Assembly (NCBI RefSeq): GCF_933775445.1
Contig: NC_065873.1
Coordinates: forward strand, 28,458,001-28,522,000
Direction of reading: 5' to 3'
Source: Argentina anserina
Lineage: Eukaryota > Streptophyta > Magnoliopsida > Rosales > Rosaceae
DNA: 64,000 nucleotides
Below the pieces are notes generated by a model. The model was not told the DNA's origin. It saw nothing but the letters and a program-made list of their open reading frames with translations, and searched no databases. This document shows positions 1 to 14,509 of this stretch, in pieces. Each line of letters opens with the position of its first letter. The first letter of the stretch is position 1. Made by a program: the position numbers and the translations under genes.

Positions 1-409
1 TAAGGTGACTAGTTCCAATCACCCGATGGCTGAATTTGCCCACCACATATGTTTGATGTGGTTTCTATGCCTCAAAATTTCATATCTGATAAGTTATATT
101 TGGATGCTATACTATGCTGATTATTAATTTAGAAAATCGTTAACAAATTTGCAATTTTGCACTTTGGTTAAAGACAAACCAAATGTATGTTCCTGTGGAA
201 TAGCCCCAGCTGCTCCATTCCTATCCTTATGCAACAAATATGTGGCTGCTAGGCAGACATATATACTTTGTTTCTATTTTTGTAACTCTCATGGATGCAG
301 CGATGGGTCTATATCATATATGATATATCAATAGTCCATATAGGGCCAATATCATTATTGCTAGCTGTAGCTACCGATGTTTTCTGTTACAAGGTCATGT
401 TCTTTTCAG
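1..409 (+). other. Probable intron of the HMGB9-like gene
   Basis: No reading frame here resembles the ARID domain expected upstream, and the stretch is AT-rich and ends in a polypyrimidine tract and CAG at 407-409. I read it as intron sequence between the ARID-coding exons outside the window and the exon at 410. Confidence 0.5.
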
Positions 410-999
410 GAACTGGAATGATTACTGGGAAGTTTGATTGTGGTTACTTGATTACTGTGAGGTTGGGTTCGGAGGTTCTCAAGGGAGTGTTATACCATCC
501 TGAGGAGCCAGTTCATTCTGATGGAAGCCCTGAGCCCATCAATGTTAGAATACCGGACACCAAAAGATCACGTCGTCAAAGGAGGAGCAGAAGAAGGGAT
601 GACCCCAACCATCCGAAACCTAATAGGAGTGGTTACAATTTTTTCTTCGCAGAGAAACATTGCAAGTTCAAGTCCCTCTACCCAAACAGAGAAAGAGAGT
701 TTACAAAGATGATAGGCGAGTCTTGGAGCAATCTCACTGCAGAAGAGAGGATGGTAATTACTATATTAAACGCCTTCACAAGTTCATACATCTATTAGTA
801 TATTTATTTTGTCTGGAAGTTTTGTGACACTTTTTCCTGTCATCTCAATCCATAGGTTTACCAAAATATTGGGGTGAAAGACAAGGAGAGGTACAAGAGA
901 GAACTGGAAGAATACAAGGAAAAGAAGAAGCTCAGGCAGAGCGCGGAAGTTAACAGAGACACAGAGGTCATTCGTAAAGCAAAAGAAGAGAGCCGGTAG
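410..999 (+). CDS. HMGB9: ARID-HMG DNA-binding protein, 3' part (HMGB9-like)
   Basis: These are the last two coding exons of a plant ARID/BRIGHT plus HMG-box protein; the ARID part lies outside the window. I place the exons at 410-753 (after a TTTTCAG acceptor, before GTAATT) and 856-999 (stop TAG). The first encodes the linker typical of this family (GKFDCGYLI, GVLYHPEEP), a basic patch RRQRRSRRRD, and the start of the HMG box with NHPKPNRSGYNFFFAEKH and FTKMIGESW. The second gives VYQNIGVKDKERYKRELEEY, the third HMG helix, then a short tail ending in KEESR. The short tail fits HMGB9/HMGB10 better than the longer, acidic HMGB15. Such nuclear proteins bend AT-rich DNA and take part in transcription, pollen development for some members. 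The junction between the exons is phase 0 and falls inside the HMG box. Family assignment is firm, the exact paralogue less so. Confidence 0.88.
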
Positions 1000-1520
1000 A
1001 GACATTGAACTCGACAAGGGCTTCTGATCATTGGATTCTATGTATAGAGAAGCGTAGGGTCTAGCTATCATAAGGGCCATGCAACTCCTTGCTGGTTTCT
1101 AGTTACTGATCTGAAGTTGCTCATTGTTTCAAATACTAATCTGAAGTTGCTCTAGTTAAATTCAGATCTAGCTGTCATAAAGTCTATGCAACTCCTCACA
1201 GTTTTCTACTAACTAATCCAAAGGTGATCATTAGGAAAAGGCAATCAATGCTTCACTCCACCATAAAATTTATATTTAATCTACTGCACATTTAGTATCT
1301 ACAATGCAACAGAATAATTTTCAGGTCCTGTGAGAGGAGGTTGCCTACTGCCGCTATTTGTAGACTTAACAAAGAATGATAATCCAGGAAATGGAAGGGT
1401 TTTGATTGATATATCTCACATGATACATTATAGCAGTACCAATGGCCCACTGAGATCACATTCTGATTAAAAAGATCCACAAGGATAAGCGAAGCAAATA
1501 GAGATGAATTAACATCGAGA
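1000..1520. other. Shared 3' spacer between converging HMGB9-like and SNRNP25 genes
   Basis: The two genes converge here. The stretch holds their 3' untranslated regions and short similar phrases (atctgaagttgctc at about 1111 and 1139; atgcaactcct at about 1079 and 1187), which look like a small decayed local duplication. I see no gene. Confidence 0.5.
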
Positions 1521-2527
<1,007 letters not shown>

Positions 2528-2945
2528 GCTGCGAATGGATTTGGGTCTTGTTTGAAAGCCACAGCGTCTTATACAATCATGTTGGGGCTCTACATTCAGC
2601 CTTTTTGTTTATATGTTGTAATAATGTTTTTGGGCAACAATATTATGTGCATTGAAGTCTAGCAATAGCAAGAAAATCATCCTCCTATGAAACCAGGGGA
2701 ACACTGTTTCCACATATTTGGCAACCCTTTTTCAGTTGGATGGATTAAGATTTTATTGATATATATAGTAAAAGAGTACACAACCAAGAAAGGTAGAAAC
2801 ACTCCGACCAAATCCAGCGGAATCTAACAGGGTTTCCGGCTGGAAGAACACTAATTATTCAAGCAGTCAAGTTTCTATTAAGGATTGCAATTTGAAAAGG
2901 AAGCGCAAATCAGAATAAAATGGAGCTAGGTGGTGAGGACTGATC
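2528..2945. other. Spacer upstream of SNRNP25 and downstream of the GST gene
   Basis: Contains the SNRNP25 promoter/5' leader and the 3' end of the GST gene; both are read on the reverse strand. No further gene is visible. Confidence 0.5.
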
Positions 2946-3760
2946 TCAAGCAGGCTTCTGCATTTCGACCACCTTCTTCCACGACTCTCGGCTTGATATC
3001 TCCGACCACCACCTGCCCACATTGTCTCTTTCTGTAAACAGCTCTCCCATATCGGTGGCATTGATCAAGTAGTGTGTGTTGGGTAAGTGAGAAAGGTCAG
3101 CTAGAGTGAACGCATCGCCGGCCAAGAACTGGCTCTCCCTCAGCCTCTCTTCGTACACGTCCAGCACCTTCTTCAGCTTCTCTTCGTTCTGCCTGATTGC
3201 CGTTTGATCCTGCTTCAGCTTCATTCTCGGTGCGAATGCGAGCTGAAACACCAGAACTGAGCTTGGAGGGTTGAAGCTTTGACCTTCGGCTTCTAGCCAC
3301 TGATCTATGGAGGCCTTTGCCAATGGGTTCTCCCCATACAAGCCCTTATTTCCCTGCTTTGCATACTTCTCACATATGTATCGGCATATCGACCTAGATT
3401 CTGAATATCACAGATCACATATTTAAAAAAACTATTCAACCCTAAATTTACAATCTAATTCCATGTGTTGAAGCATACATACCGAAAAGGGTGAAGCCTT
3501 CGTCTTCAAAAGCCGGCACTTGTCCAAATGGCTGTTACAGTAGGAAAGAAACAGCCATGAGAATTCAACAGAATCGTGTTCACTGTAAATGCAGGAGCAA
3601 GAGATACCTGGATCTTGAGGTATTCAGGCTTCTTGTGCTCGCCTTTGGCCATGTTGACTGGAACGAGCTGATAGGGCACTTCTTTCTCAAGGAGACAGGC
3701 CAACACTCTGGACACAGCGGTGGATATCGGTGGCCCGTACACTTTAACCGGTGTCGCCAT
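2946..3760 (-). CDS. Glutathione S-transferase, phi class
   Basis: Three exons, 3760-3608, 3531-3483 and 3400-2946, join in phase to 657 nt (218 residues), the usual size and exon layout of plant phi-class GSTs. The protein conjugates glutathione to electrophiles or acts as a glutathione peroxidase/ligandin in the cytosol. The thioredoxin-like N-terminal domain (about 1-80) shows VKVYGPPISTAVSRVL with the phi-type catalytic Ser near residue 13-14, the cis-proline motif QVPAFEDEG and the glutathione-binding LFESRSICRYI across the exon 2/3 junction. The helical C-terminal domain carries LAGDAFTLADLSHLP, typical of phi GSTs, and ends WKKVVEMQKPA. The acceptor of exon 3 is the CAG at 3403-3401; a nearer TAG would break the frame. 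The motifs resemble GSTF9-F12 members but I cannot pick an orthologue. Confidence 0.93.
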
Positions 3761-4430
3761 CTGATTCAGATTGATTTCGAGGTCTTGCTCCTCTGTTTTT
3801 TCTTTCTTTCTTTCTGGTCCGATGTGTTTCTAATTTGTGTCCTCCTGATCTTTATCTCTTGCAATATACCCACTTGTTGCTGTACCACTTTATCCCTTAC
3901 TTGAGAGGGTTGTTGTCTGGGTCCACGGCGTCCACGTACCAAAGATTTGAGTTTTAAGACCAAATCCACCAAAACAAGGCTTTTGATTGCAACGAAAAAG
4001 ATATGAGAAACATAGACAAAGCAATTGAACATTACAGCTTGAACCTCCAAGGAGTCCAAGCTATGCTCTACGCTTTAAATTTAGTCATTATCTGCGTGTA
4101 TTCCATACAATAAGCTAGTGCCAGTCCCTTCTTACTCAAATGAGCCTCATGCAAAACCAGCCCATTTTCCATTAATGGTTAAACAGCATGGCTGATTTCA
4201 TAGATGATACATCTAATACATGGCAAAGAAAGGAGAATCAAGCTAATCTGAAATCTATGATATCAAATTTATCAGGTCTAACAAATCTCCACTATTGTAT
4301 CTCTCATGTTATATCTCCTCATGAGACTTTCCCCTTTGTGAACCCTAATATATATTACAATTGAAGCTTCACAGATTCTCAGACTTCCAGAAAGTTTCCA
4401 CCCATTCAAAGATGTACAGTGTGCCTGACG
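3761..4430. other. GST promoter side and MED30 3' flank
   Basis: AT-rich spacer between two reverse-strand genes. It should hold the GST 5' leader (near 3761-3900, a CT-rich run on the + strand) and the MED30 3' untranslated region. Open frames in it have no recognisable features. Confidence 0.4.
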
Positions 4431-5803
4431 TCAGACAGAACAAGGACTTTGCCAGGTAGATATGTCGGTGACAAGATCTCGTATCTGATCTATAAGAACC
4501 TTGACATATGCATTTTTCTTCACAAGCTCCTACATAAACAATAAGGCCACATATTAATTCTATCGCTGTATTGGAATAGGAGAAGAAGTATGCTCCTCTT
4601 CAGACATCAATAAGGTCCCAAATCAAAAACAGCATCATTAACAGGATGAGCTCAAGGATGGCTAAAATGAGAAAAAGTCATCACAAAGTTTTATATCACT
4701 TTCACAACAATTCAAAACTTCACATACACCGGCTACAATAAACCGAATCCCTTGGAAGCAAACATCTATATCTAGAACAAGAAATGCGTAGTTCAAATGA
4801 ATACCTTTCTCAAATTGGAGGCTTGCTCTTCCAACTTCTGAATTTCAGTTTCATCTCCAGACGAACCAGTTTCAGATGATTCCTGTTTCAGCAGCAATTC
4901 CCGATATCAGCTTACCGTATGGTTTCTAAAGAAAACTGTCGCAATTAGACACGTACATATACATAATATAGTCAATATCAGCTTACCGTATGGTTTCTAA
5001 AGAAAACTGTCGCAATTAGACATATACATATACATAATATGGTCATCGAAACCACCTAATAGAAGTACACCCAAGGCATTGATTGTTGGTGCATTCCAAA
5101 CTATGTTTCCAAGCATTGATTCCTTACAAGGTTACAAATTTCTTAATAGATGCAGCAAACACTTGCAGTCATCTCACAAAGCCCTCACAATACAAATGCC
5201 CATTTCATTAAGTCCATAGAAATGCTTACTTCCTCGCAGTGACAAATCCATAAGCTTATTCATTCATTAGCTTTAATCACATAACTGGAACTTAATACTG
5301 CATTTCTCAACCAAATTATAATAAACCAGATCAGAAACTTCAATTTGTACCTTGAATTGCAAACCGTATAATTAGGGTTCATCAAAGTAGTAGTACCCCT
5401 AATTTAAAATCTAAATTACTAATAAGGAAAATCTAAAGAGTAAGGTTTCTGAGTTGTTCACCTTCTGAGAATTAGGAATTGCAGCCAAAACAGCCCGGAG
5501 CGCCGTCACGGAGTTCTTATACCGAAACCGAGCCTCCTCAAGAGCTCCGCCAGCTCCGGGACCGCCAGAGTCGCCGTGATTCTGGGCATTAGTGTTCTCA
5601 GAAGACGACGAATCGCTATGCACGACGCCGTTTGCGGAGGAATTGATGGACCAGAGGAGCGGGTTGCAGAGCTCGTCGTTCATGGAGGAGAGGATCTGGA
5701 AAGCTGACTGTATCGTTTCTTCTAGATGCTTCTGACCTTCTACTGCTAGCTCCTGCGTCGTCTTAGGGTTAGTTGCTGATGCATTCGCCTCATTCTCTTC
5801 CAT
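4431..5803 (-). CDS. MED30: Mediator of RNA polymerase II transcription subunit 30
   Basis: Three exons, 5803-5462, 4882-4805 and 4529-4431, give 519 nt (172 residues), the normal plant MED30 length. MED30 belongs to the head region of the Mediator complex that bridges transcription factors and RNA polymerase II. Diagnostic blocks are [55 protein letters not shown] in exon 1, a Glu-rich coiled segment [15 protein letters not shown] in exon 2, and the terminal [20 protein letters not shown] in exon 3. A low-complexity Ser/Gly/Asn stretch (about residues 55-90) is variable in the family. All junctions are phase 0. Intron 1 carries a 71-bp tandem duplication. Confidence 0.95.
4904..5045. repeat. 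71-bp tandem duplication in MED30 intron 1
   Basis: Two adjacent copies, about 4904-4974 and 4975-5045, share atatcagcttaccgtatgg and the following 50 bases with only a few differences (for example cacgtacat versus catatacat). Period 71 by position of the shared cagcttaccg. Confidence 0.9.
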
Positions 5804-6219
5804 TTTTTTCCTTTCACAGAGAAATCGAGAGCAGAGTGGAAGGGTTTCTCTATTCCTGTTATAACTGTTATCACGACCAACTTTTACTATATACTAAAAT
5901 TTTTACCGTATCTTAGTTATTGAAAATAATTTTATATCGGGAGTAATTTATTTAATTAAAAAAATCTCAATTTATAGTTTAAAATCTAAAACTGTCGTTA
6001 TATTTGACTATTTGAGTGTTGCATTGCCAGTTTTGACATATGATTATTCAACTTGTTTCATAGGTGATCGAATGTGCATAGTAAATCCAGTCATGCCTGA
6101 TTAAATGTACAATTTTGTTTATCTAAGATAGCTGCATTAGAACGATGCTGTTTCTAGGTAGTGTTTAGAGAGACACATTCGAGCGGCACTAGCAGCAACT
6201 ACTTGCATCTGCATTATGA
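5804..6219. other. MED30 upstream region / MSL gene 3' flank
   Basis: AT-rich spacer between two reverse-strand genes, holding the MED30 promoter and the 3' end of the MSL transcript. Nothing else seen. Confidence 0.45.
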
Positions 6220-8936
6220 TTAGGGAGCACAAGCAGTCCAATTTGGAGGGAGTTTGGAGGATGGACTTGGCATGTTTCGGACATTGACATCGATAGGCAG
6301 CAAGCGGTACTGAATGTCGAGTTCTTTGAACACTTTGACCATTTCTTCGATCAGAAGGGCTCTCCTAGTCCATCTCGCCATCATGTCCTGATGGTTCATT
6401 CTGTGTGTAAGCCACACTGATATCTTCAGTTTGTTCAGTTCCTCTACATCCCTTAAGATCACCATTGGTGCTGGGTGCCAATGGTTAGTCTTAGTTTCAA
6501 CGTACCTGCACATTCGATTTGTTACATGTTACTGTCAATTAAGATGGAAATGAAAAGAATAACCATATTATTTCCCTAGCTTACCCTTTGATTCTTTCTT
6601 TCACCATGGCCAACTTATCCAATGGAGTTGATATGTGAACACAGAAATCAACAGCATCTCCCATGTCAGGACTGCGGTAAAAGTTAGCAATTGGCTTGGT
6701 AGCAAGAACACTGTTGGGGTATATAATCTTCTGGTTATCAAACTTCAGAAACACTGTTGTTAATAGATTCATCTCATCAACTACCATCTGAGAAACACAC
6801 AATATACAACGATTAGATAGGGGATTAGGGATTTAGGGGTATATACTTGTAGTAAGATGATTGGTAAATAAATACACAGTAAACATCAGCATTTTATTCA
6901 AGTTTTTACCTGGACTCCATCCACTTCACAACGATCACCCACATCATATGGGTGCATTACAAACAGAAAGATGATTGCTTCGAAAACTGTCTTGCAAGTG
7001 TTCCCAAATATAAATACGACCAAAAGAATCTGGGAGCTTATGAACACAAGGAAGTGGGTGATTGGAAGCCCAAGTATAATGAGACAGGTTATCACAATGA
7101 TCACACCCACGAGAATGCTTAATAAGTTGTGGAGTTCATCCACTGCTGTTTTTGTATCATTCAGAGATAATTTTAGAGCTCTTCTCTCTCGAAATGTACT
7201 CACCTGCAGAAAAACAGACAATACATATTTGTTCTTCAGAAAAAGCCCCCTACCTCGTTTGCTTGTCCAAGATTTAGATAGGCAGATTGTAATATAACAA
7301 GAACTGGTATGATAATAAAAAAGAAGGTGAGCAGAAAATTATAGTTAAAGCATTAAGCAGTACCACCCAGTTTTTGAGACAAGACTTGTTGATGCCATCA
7401 TCTTCACTTGCTACTCCGAAGAGACGAATTGTCTTCAAGGCTTCATCTTTATCCATAAAGCGCATCAAATCGTCAAGAAAAATGCATCTGTCGCAACAAG
7501 TCGCACCAGAAAACATTACCAAGAAGCAATTTGCAAACACAGGTGAAACTAAAATACAGATTAAGATCTCAAATCAATTGTACATGACATGGCAGATTAA
7601 CAAAGATGAGTACTACTTACTTTGACCCCCGCTTGGCTACTTTGAGGAATATGTTCTTGGCTGCCTCTTTTGCCTGGCATTCAGTGCTGATCTCCACTGT
7701 AGAGTCGTCCTCAACATCCAGTATGTTTTCATCTAGAGTGGTTAAGGAGCCATGCCGGATGATATTCACCATTCTCCTCATATTCCAAGCCGAAACATTC
7801 TTCTGATTCAGCTGATGCAATTGGTTAACTGAGATCTCATCATCTTGGTTCACAGATTTAGGCGTTGTAGGCCTAGAGGAATATCTAGGACTCCTGCCGA
7901 TTGTGGGGCTACACTGCAGTCCACCACTCCCCAAAACTCTCCCATTCCTTAGAAGAAGAGTTGCCCTGAGCTCGCGAGGTATACAAGCCCCAGCCTTCTG
8001 AAACTCCTCAATCTCCGCGGCAGCCTTTTCCTCTTCTTCTTGTATGTGCTGCCTTTCGAACAAAGGAGGACCAGAAAGCGTCTCAATTACATGCTGGTTG
8101 AACAATGCATCCTGGATTCGTTCGAAATAGGCATTGACATGGAAATTCAAAGCAAGAACCTTGACGAGTATTGTTTTCACAAGCCAAATTAAGGTAGCAA
8201 CCAGAAAACATACAAGAGTCCTAGTCACATGAGGTAAGATCCTACTCTTGGTTTTCTTCTCAACCTTCTTATCAAATATAAGATGCCACACCACCAAAAC
8301 CAAACCCAACCACAGACAATTCTGCACAGCCTTTCTCAACCCATAAACAAAATACAAAACCCTCTTCCTCAACAGAAAATTTCTCTCCACAAAGAACACA
8401 ACCAAACGAATACACCAACCTGAAGCCAAACGCCCACAAATCAATGCCAAAAGCAACAACTCCCATTTCCAAATCGGAAGATCCCACACCGTTTGCCTCC
8501 TTATCATTGGAATCCAAAGATTACAAACTAAAGCACCCAAAACACAAACAAGACTCACCCACTGAACTAACGTCAAAGTGTTGAACTTCATCCTCTTATA
8601 CTCTTCCGGAATATCCTCAACGTCAAAACCATCGTCCTCGTCATCTTTGCCGACCACTCTTCCGGAATGTCCCACCCTATCTGACTTGGTCCGCCGATCG
8701 TCAGGTGGATCAATGAGCCTCGACCTGGTCTTGTTCATTGGAGGTTTCCAACCTTTACAAGAAAACGAAGCGTTTGAGCTACGCCTCAGAACTTGAGCTC
8801 CACCCGAGTTGGGTGCATCCTCCAGTACCTGATCTTTGCTCCTCCGCCGGAGTGACTCCCCACCAACTGTGCCAACCGGGCTTCTTTCTCCGGTACCGTG
8901 GATCTCGACCTCTACTTGCTCTGCTCTCTGTGCCAT
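6220..8936 (-). CDS. MSL10: Mechanosensitive channel of small conductance-like, MSL10 type
   Basis: Five exons, 8936-7621, 7487-7364, 7203-6910, 6787-6585 and 6505-6220, join in phase to 2223 nt (740 residues). The protein is a plasma-membrane MscS-like channel opened by membrane tension and conducting anions. Residues 1-115 are a charged soluble N-terminus with RSS/SLRRRSK phosphosite-like motifs. Hydrophobic segments follow (LVQWVSLVCVLGALVCNLWI, WELLLLALICGRLASGWCI, CLWLGLVLVVWHLIF, LVCFLVATLIWLVKTILVKV), then a long loop with EEEEKAAAEIEEFQKAG. Exon 2 gives the EF-like LDDLMRFMDKDEA block. Exons 3-5 hold two more helices and the MscS core: FRERRALKLSLNDTKTAVDE, FIFGNTCKTVFEAIIFLFVM, HPYDVGDRCEVDGVQMVVDE, FDNQKIIYPNSVL, and the C-terminal THRMNHQDM and YRLLPIDVNVRN. 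Length and six-helix layout match MSL4-10; the clade is firm, the exact member less so. Confidence 0.93.
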
Positions 8937-9694
8937 TTTTAGACCAAAGCTCTACTTCGTTGAGTAGTATCACTGAAAGTGGGGTTTCTCAAAGCTTCCA
9001 ACTAAGGAAAGTTGCACAACATGTGTTGGAATAATAAAGAGAAAACTACGAGTCTTTATTTACCGTTCATTTCTTTTCCCTCCTTTTTGATTATTTGAAA
9101 AGAAAAATAAAAGGAGAGAGGACATGTATAAAATCAACGATGGTGTTTTCTGGAAAGCTTCTCGTAAAATCTCTGTCATTTTTTGAAGAACATGTTCGCA
9201 TTACTGTTCTGAGCCATATCATATACCCTGATAAAGATATAACCCCAATTATTCTTTTTCTTTTTGCTTAAATTTTCCATGTCTCCTTGTAAAATTGAGA
9301 CGACTCAGAAATCTAGCATGACCCCTGCACAAATATGTAACGCATAAATCGAATTCTTATTTCTGATTACCACCAACTATTCTTCCGTTTTTTATTCTGG
9401 ACTCTGGTGCACAAGGAGAGTGATAGATTGATATTGTGACACAAAGAGAATAGGAGGAGCAATGCATCAGATTCCAGACATTTGATCTATGAAATGGGAA
9501 TACAAAATAGTCGGGAATAATATTATTTAGCGTGCGTCTTGTCCTGTGGGGAAGTATCTTTGTCTATTCATTGATGTTTGTATTTACATTCAGGTGATGA
9601 CTGATGACCAATATTACCAAACATGGTCAATCCCTAATGAAGTGTCTGATCATTTGTTAGATTAACACGCATAGCTCCAATGGAGCACATATCC
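8937..9694. other. MSL upstream region and STY kinase 3' flank
   Basis: AT-rich spacer between reverse-strand genes; holds the MSL promoter and 5' leader next to 8937 and the kinase 3' untranslated region near 9695. No gene seen. Confidence 0.45.
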
Positions 9695-12600
9695 TCATTC
9701 CGCACTGCCATGCCTGAGAGTGGGTACTACTTTAGCTGATTTCCCCTTTCGTCGGTCCTCTCTTTCATCCGCAACCTGTGTCATCACAACACTTTCACTT
9801 TCAAGATGACAATGGAGAAGATCACTGAATGAGGAAGTGTTCAGATTTTATTTTGCTTACCCTCCTAGCCATCTGTCGCAACATATTTACAATCTCCGAG
9901 AACTCAGGTCTCAATGATGCGTCATGCTGCCAGCAACTTTCCATTAACTCCACTAACATAGGGTTAGTGTGCTTAGGAATCGGAGGCCGCAGACCCTGAA
10001 ATTTGTACGCCAAGCGCAGAACACTAAATCAATGAAGTCCTTCAAGTTTTAAGATAATACAGTATTACCCTATCTCTATGCAAAGCTTTTTTTATGGGAA
10101 GACTTCTGATCTGGATTCAGGACAATGAAACTAATAGGGATCACCTACCCGAATCCATTTTCATACAACTTGGGATCCTCGATATGAACTTGCAGGAAAA
10201 ATAAAAAGAGATATGAAAGGATAAAAATATATTAGTTATATGTAGCAAAAGAGGTACCTTTTTGACAACGCCAAGTGCTGCTTGAAGTGGAGTTAAGGTC
10301 TCATAAGGAAGCTGACATTTTAGTCATAAAACACAGATATATGACGCTGTGAAGTCTGCTCAATGATAAACTAATTTAAAGGAAGACGATAGTAAATACT
10401 GACTTGCATTTCTTTTAGAGGAAGAAAAGGCTACTAGCCTTTTTCATATAGCATGTGAAGACATTACCTTTCCTGTAAGAAGCTCCCACAGAACAATCCC
10501 AAAGCTAAAAACATCAGCTTTGTGATCATAAGGTTTATGTTCTATAACCTTCAAGTTGAACAACATATACATATTGTCAGAAAGTAGACGGGAAGAAATA
10601 TCAAATTTTAACATATGACATACATACTTCCATAATTTCATGCAGGTATTGGATGGATCCAGGTACAGTCATTTTTCCTAATCAGTTATGATGAACTAGA
10701 AATGATATGTCAGTCCAGAAATCTGATTTCCTAATGTGCTTAATTTTTTCTCTGTGCAAGTCCTGATGATTAACGTTCAGTGATGCAAATGAAATGCTTG
10801 ATTTTCATTAATATATAGCTGAAGAAACACAGACCTCTGGAGCCATCCAACGGTATGTGCCAGTTTCTGCAGTCATGATACCGGACTGTGCCTGTACTCT
10901 AGCAATCCCAAAATCAGCTACTTTCACAATCTGTCAAACAAGTAATCCAATCATTGACCAACTTTTTATCAACCTGTTAGATCTATGTACAACTACGGAA
11001 GAACCTGATGAGCTCCTATGATACAGGAGCAATTCATGCCAAAGACAAGAATGCACACCCCTGCCCATGCCTCTCTTTAGTTTTGAGAAAAGTATAATAA
11101 TGAATATTGTCCTGTCGAGCTATATGAATAGAAATGACAATGACATAGAGGATTTCTTTCCGTCCAACATAAAAAACTTCATTTGAAGGCAATAAGAGAT
11201 CAAAAGTCTAAAATTTGTAACTGTAGTGAAAACTATGAATACATACAAAGTTGAAAGGACCAGCCAAATGCATAATGAAGAAAATATTGAAAGAGTTCTT
11301 ACTCCATTTCCATCCATTAAAAGATTAGCAGCTTTCAAGTCCCTGTGGATTATATTATTTTGGTGCAAGTATTTCATTCCCCTCGAAACATCAACTGCAA
11401 CTTTGAGCAAGGACTGAAGTGAGAAAGCACCCTTTTGTTTATGCAGAAAGTCGTACATGCTTCCACCAGTCAAAAATTCTGTGAAGTAAATAACTATGTA
11501 ATCAGCAGTTTCTCTCCAAAAAAAAAGTAATCAGCAGTTGAGCTATATGGAAACCCTGTATAGAAAGAACACATGTATAATTCTGTGCACAAGTATGAAG
11601 CACGGCCCAGAATATTCACAGTACCAGTAACTATGCAGAGGTTTGGAGGTTTAGTGCATGCCCCTATGAATTGAACAACATTCTTGTGCCGAACTTTTCT
11701 GCGGAAATAGTAAGAGAAAAATGCAAGATTAAATACATTGAAACAGGATGCTACTAGCACCCTTTCTGTCCATTATGGGGGATGTTATGTTAATTCATCA
11801 TATTTAGAGAAATAGAGTAATTATAAGATGGAGCTGAGATGACTGATAACTACAAAATATGAAACACAGGGCTAATTGAGTCAAATGACATATAACCAAC
11901 CTCAGGATAGAGACTTCTTGAGTAAACTCTTTCATAGTTTCATTTAGGCGGTCAGTGCTAAGAACTTTAATGGCCACATCTTGACCACAGAAAGAACCTT
12001 GATATCTGTGTCAACCAACAAATTAAAAACAGGCATAGTCTTGTACCATTTGAACATGACCTAAGAAGATGACAGAACTTACAAATCACCATTTGATCCA
12101 GACGCAATTTTCTTTTCATAAGTCAATAGGCTTGCATCAAGTTCCCAGATATCTTTATCTTCAGTGGATGTGCTTACATGATCACCAATGATTCCAGTGT
12201 CTTGTCTCAAAACGGGCGAAATGACATTATAATCCAAGCAAGGATTCTGCCGAAACACAACACACATTATTTAGATGTTATAAATATATCGTAAGAAAGA
12301 GAAAACAGAGCAGACATGTTACAAGTATTAGCAGCACTGATTTCACATACTTTGGTGTCAATTACAACAAAATAAGGCATGCAAGAATACCTACATATTC
12401 AGATTCTTTCACCAACCAAAAAAAAGAAAAACACGAATCATGAGAATGCCAATTGCTTACTGAAGTATATATAAGCATAACGGAAACTACCTCACTCAAT
12501 AGTATTTCTTTTGCCAATGCCTGTCTAAGCCGTTCACTTTCCTGCATAGTTTGGAGAGCATGTATGTCAAGCATATCATAAATTATAAGATCGAGAATAA

Positions 12601-14472
12601 GAACTGTTTAGAAATACTTAATACAATTCAGTCATGACTAACAATCTCAGAGATTTTTAATCTTATACCAGAACAAAAAGAAGGCAATTAAGACAATACC
12701 TCACATTTCCAACCATCAACAACAAAGACATCCAAGGAGTAGCCATCTGTTGTAGAAAAGGCATGTGCTTCTTGAATGTTCAGTCCGATGTCTGATAATA
12801 AGGATGTCAACTGATGCAAAACATTTTGATTCTGAACGTTAAATGAGATACTTTGAATTGAATGTAGCATAATCCATTCGACAGGCATTACCCAGACTAA
12901 TATTACAGGTAGCATCTCCAACCAGAAGTTTTGAAGCATTCTGGTGTAGAAACATCGGCTTTATCAAAAATTATTTTAAAAAGTAATTCAGGATTATATT
13001 GACTAGACACAAAACAAATTTTTTTTTTTTTTAAGTTAAGAACTGAGCCTACCTCACTGAGGAGTTTGGGCTTGTCATTAGTTGAAATTGTAATTTCATG
13101 CATCGGCCTACATAATTAGAAAAAACCAGAATTAGTTAAAGTTTGAATAATGCCAACTTATATTTAGCATCCAATCCATGAATCAATCCTGCTATGATTA
13201 ATTGTGCTAAATGACAAAGTCAGAATAACATTATAATACAAAATTCAAGTTCAAGGTCTTCAGAAAAAGCAGTATTCTTCTACACACCTCAATGCATGGT
13301 CCTAACTACAAACTTAAGGCAATATTGTTTTTACCTTGGAACGGCATTTGCAGTATCATTCCCATGTTGAACTTGTAGCTTCTTGGCTTCAAAAGCAAGT
13401 TCAAGGTCTTCCGATAAACCAAAAGCTGGTGGTGGATGACTGAACACATGAGAAATGCAAAGAGGGTAGCACATGAGAGATGTAAAGACAAATGGTATTA
13501 CTGACTTGTACGTAAAGAAAAACATATCCAAAAAGCTTTTCGTTGAACCATGCCTCTGTTTGCCAGCAAAACCAGCACACTGAGTATCTGCCTTTCTGGA
13601 TGAGTTTGAACCAGAAGACGAATTAACCTGCATAAACACATACACTGCAAATTCGATAAAAGCCACTAAATTTCCAGTACATTTTTCTTTTCAAAAAATC
13701 TAAGACCATTTCTGGATTCAACCCAAGAATGACCAATTTTTTACGGTGATAAAAAAATTAAAATCCAAAAACTACCTGCACAAGACGGACTTCTACTGCG
13801 GGTCTAGTGGCCGGGTCATGTGCCATATGCAACAGTCTTTTATGCATGAGAACATCTTGTGCTCTCTCCACATTCACATCTAAAGCATATCTTCAATAAC
13901 AAAATCCACATCCACAATAAGCAATAAATTAAGCAAGTAACACTTCAAATTGAAGCTTAAACAAATACCACTATAACAAAAATAACCCAGTTCACGAGTT
14001 GCCCTATAATATATTCTGCGAGGGTAAAATATACACAGACGTATACGTATGGGCATACGTAAGACGAGTTTGTGGGTCACGAGTTGGTGGGTCCGTGCAG
14101 ACCACCACAGTCGAAGGTTAGACGCATCTTTCATTGTTCTTCGAAGACTTCTAAGCATGAACCGATGCCTTTCTACGTGATCAAATCCTTCCCTATATTA
14201 CCATTAACTAAGAGAATACGAACTCAAATCAGTGTTTATAGCCCTTAAGATCTCCCAGACAAACAATTTGAGTTCGCACCAGAGTGATGATACGAGCGTG
14301 ACATAATAATATTTTATCTTAGAACAATAAAAGGAATCAAAGATTCTAATCCAGAAGAATCAACAAAGAATATGCAAAAGAAAAATAAAAGAAAAAAAAA
14401 CAAAACGCACCGTTCTGATGTCTCAAATGGAAGGAAGAGATTTTAGAACCGATCATGTACGTAGTGACGTAC

Positions 14473-14509
<37 letters not shown>

